From contig CBDUST010000294.1 in the NCBI GenBank assembly GCA_965369945.1, positions 1 through 5,567 of the forward strand: DNA of 5,567 bases, given 5' to 3'. Positions 4,640 to 5,567 of this stretch are shown here, one piece after another. Positions within the stretch are counted from its first letter, which is position 1, and every line of letters starts with the position of its first letter. The DNA is from JADFNO01 sp965369945. Its GTDB lineage: Bacteria > Planctomycetota > Phycisphaerae > Phycisphaerales > SM1A02. The position numbers and the translations under genes were made by a program. Below the pieces are notes generated by a model. The model was not told where the DNA came from and searched no databases. It saw only the letters and a list, made by a program, of their open reading frames with translations.

Positions 4640-4662
4640 AATTTGAATGAATGGCACAGTGC

Positions 4663-4740
4663 CAAGGTCAATGTACTGCCCAGGGTATTGCGTGTCAAGT
4701 CGCTGGTCAGAATTTTTATGGGCAGTACACTTTGTCCATG
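4663..4740 (+). promoter_or_regulatory. Inverted-repeat operator candidate of the RHH gene
   Basis: TGTACTGCCCA (4672-4682) and TGGGCAGTACA (4719-4729) are a perfect 11-bp inverted repeat. Similarity continues outward imperfectly (CAAGGTCAA against CATGGACAAAG), so the right arm runs into the ATG at 4738. A smaller palindrome GGCAC-A-GTGCC sits at 4653-4663. Ribbon-helix-helix proteins commonly bind such repeats in their own promoters, so autoregulation is the likely role; this is inference. Confidence 0.55.
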
Positions 4741-4908
4741 GCGAAGAAGAAGGACCATTACCGAAATCTGGATCATCCGCTGCAGATTCGCATCACGAAG
4801 GAGCAGTTGGATCTCTTTCGGAAGGCCGCGAAGGCTGAGGGGCGACCTCTAAGCAACTGGGCACGCTACCACCTGGAAAAGATCGCAAATCGTGTTTTGA
4901 AGAAGTAG
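4738..4908 (+). CDS. Small ribbon-helix-helix DNA-binding protein, antitoxin-like
   Basis: This 56-residue basic protein has the ribbon-helix-helix plan: a short strand PLQIRIT (14-20), helix 1 KEQLDLFRKAAKAEG (21-35), the turn RPLSNW (36-41), and helix 2 WARYHLEKIANRVLKK (41-56). The RIT.EQ...F...A...G..LSNW pattern is that of DUF1778/MobC/antitoxin-like RHH proteins, which dimerise and bind operator DNA through the strand. It may be an antitoxin or a simple repressor. No toxin gene adjoins it: about 300 bp downstream are non-coding and the upstream neighbour is divergent. ATG 4738 is preferred over ATG 4651 (85 residues) because the extra N-terminus is Gln/Cys-rich and its DNA is a long inverted repeat. 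No Shine-Dalgarno sequence is visible at either start. Confidence 0.75.
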   Translation: MAKKKDHYRNLDHPLQIRITKEQLDLFRKAAKAEGRPLSNWARYHLEKIANRVLKK

Positions 4909-5126
4909 GGAGAAAGCGACTCCCGTCCCCATTTCTTGCCCGACTTTCCCGCATCGCAGTATCACCGGCCGCCCTTTGCCCCCTGCGCAGGCGTCACCTG
5001 GTTAGGGGACACACATACGCCGTCTACAATCCGATGGGCTTGAAGGTACAATGCCGACAAGCTGGGGGCGGTCCCCGGCCCGCCGGCCGCCGCAATAATC
5101 GGCACGTCGTTTGCGTTTTCGATTGC
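4909..5126. other. Non-coding stretch, no gene supported
   Basis: No credible ORF is seen. It contains dispersed repeat copy C (4944-4970) and short GC hairpins such as CCGGC-CC-GCCGG near 5077-5088. An 89-residue minus-strand frame crosses it but has no protein-like features. Confidence 0.55.
4944..4970. repeat. Short dispersed repeat, copy C
   Basis: CTTTCCCGCATCGCAGTATC followed by ACCGGCC matches copy A (2776-2802) over about 25 bp with a G-to-C change in the core. Here it is intergenic. Confidence 0.7.
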
Positions 5127-5195
5127 GCGTAGCGATATCCCCGCTACGCAGAATTCCGCAGAGCATGGCCCACCATCCATGCTTAACGGAATTCT
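5127..5195 (+). promoter_or_regulatory. Two adjacent stem-loops upstream of the 5213 gene
   Basis: Stem 1 is GCGTAGCG (5127-5134) with CGCTACGC (5142-5149), a perfect 8-bp stem with a 7-nt loop. Stem 2 starts at the next base. AGAATTCCG (5150-5158) pairs with CGGAATTCT (5187-5195), then there is a 4x4 internal loop (CAGA/TTAA), then GCATGG (5163-5168) pairs with CCATGC (5177-5182) around an 8-nt loop. The block ends 17 nt before the ATG at 5213. It could be a structured mRNA leader or a recombination/binding site; I recognise no riboswitch family. Confidence 0.55.
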
Positions 5196-5212
5196 ATACG
5201 AACAACTGTTAG

Positions 5213-5567
5213 ATGGCCCAGACCGCAGCAATGATGGTACAGCTTACTACCCGCCACTCAGAAGATTTCGACATTCACACCGAAACCGTCGATCCAGCGT
5301 TGTCGTCTTATGCGCAAACGGTCCGCGATTATGCTTCTAGAGTCACCGCGTTCTACTCCCAACTCGGAGTTCGCTCCGCGATATGGACAGTGCATGCTTC
5401 GGAGCGTCCAGAATCCCTTGAAATAATAAAACCGGTAGAGTTTCTCTTGGAACTCGCGGAAGACCGGATTGTCGCATACGTTGATGAATCAACGTGGTCG
5501 GATTATCTCTATGACAAACGCGGATCGTTTGATTATTCCACAACACCAATGCGATACAAGATGACAA
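5213..5567 (+). CDS. Unrecognised protein, 5' part only (runs off the window)
   Basis: The frame is open for 118 codons from the ATG at 5213 to the window end. The protein begins MAQTAAMMVQLTTRHSEDFD and looks like a soluble, acidic, cytoplasmic protein: Trp58 in SAIWTVHASERPESLE, then VEFLLELAEDRIVAYVDEST and WSDYLYDKRGSFDYSTTPMR. It has no signal peptide, membrane segment or motif that I can name. The start is the first possible one because an in-frame TAG (5210-5212) precedes it directly; ATG 5231 and 5234 are alternatives, and none has a Shine-Dalgarno sequence. The reverse-strand frame here (5343-5567) is judged its shadow because it is Arg/Ser-rich and featureless. Confidence 0.65.
   Translation, partial: MAQTAAMMVQLTTRHSEDFDIHTETVDPALSSYAQTVRDYASRVTAFYSQLGVRSAIWTVHASERPESLEIIKPVEFLLELAEDRIVAYVDESTWSDYLYDKRGSFDYSTTPMRYKMT

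Noticed and set aside
4651..4737. N-terminal extension of the RHH protein (MAQCQGQCTAQG...).
   Set aside because: Odd Gln/Cys-rich composition, and the DNA is mostly the inverted-repeat operator candidate; the RHH family is compact and fits the ATG at 4738.
5180..5214. Integron attC-like core sites: GCTTAAC at 5180s and GTTAGAT at 5208-5214 just before an ATG, as in gene cassettes.
   Set aside because: Only 20-odd bases separate them, too short for an attC, and no RYYYAAC site occurs in the preceding 200 bases. GTTAGGG near 5001 also misses the final pyrimidine. No integrase is present in the window.
4962..5231. 89-residue minus-strand ORF ending in the dispersed repeat.
   Set aside because: No protein-like pattern, and its DNA forms the stem-loops at 5127-5195 and GC hairpins. 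It overlaps the start of the better plus-strand frame at 5213.

Overview
The window looks like accessory or intergenic-rich chromosome from a moderately GC-rich bacterium. My best guess is a planctomycete of the Rhodopirellula/Pirellula type. The reasons are the style of GC-rich REP repeats ending in GTTTAGCC/GGCTAAAC, a RAYT transposase in their midst, several starts without a Shine-Dalgarno sequence, and lineage-restricted hypothetical proteins. This assignment is inference, because there is no rRNA or housekeeping gene to confirm it.

Layout. Positions 1-180 hold a REP/BIME-like repeat. Positions 238-1731 (minus) encode a secreted alpha/beta hydrolase of the S33/TAP-like type, with a strong ribosome site and a clear intrinsic terminator. 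Positions 1817-2651 form a REP-RAYT-REP unit (a 'REPtron'): a Y1/HUH tyrosine transposase gene sits tightly between REP elements, and its stop codon lies inside the downstream REP. Positions 2794-3669 (minus) encode an unrecognised protein with a central helix-turn-helix-like segment and a C-terminal CxxC...CxxC zinc ribbon; a second, diverged copy of the hydrolase-type terminator follows it. Positions 3670-3971 contain a palindrome, a decamer tandem repeat and a damaged fourth REP copy. Positions 3972-4583 (minus) hold an unrecognised gene whose N-terminal part appears to be built from dispersed repeat DNA. A divergent plus-strand ribbon-helix-helix gene (4738-4908) lies behind an 11-bp perfect inverted repeat. 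The window ends with the open 5' part of an unrecognised plus-strand gene (from 5213), preceded by two back-to-back stem-loops.

The most notable feature is the density of repeats interwoven with gene ends. There are four REP copies plus a half copy, three copies of a second short repeat (core GGCAGTATCA or GCAGTATCA), and two related terminator cassettes. Repeats supply the stop codons of two genes. The RAYT gene is the obvious candidate for having spread the REPs. The hydrolase, the zinc-ribbon gene and the 3972-4583 gene show no visible functional link to each other. No phage, CRISPR, integron or tRNA feature could be supported.
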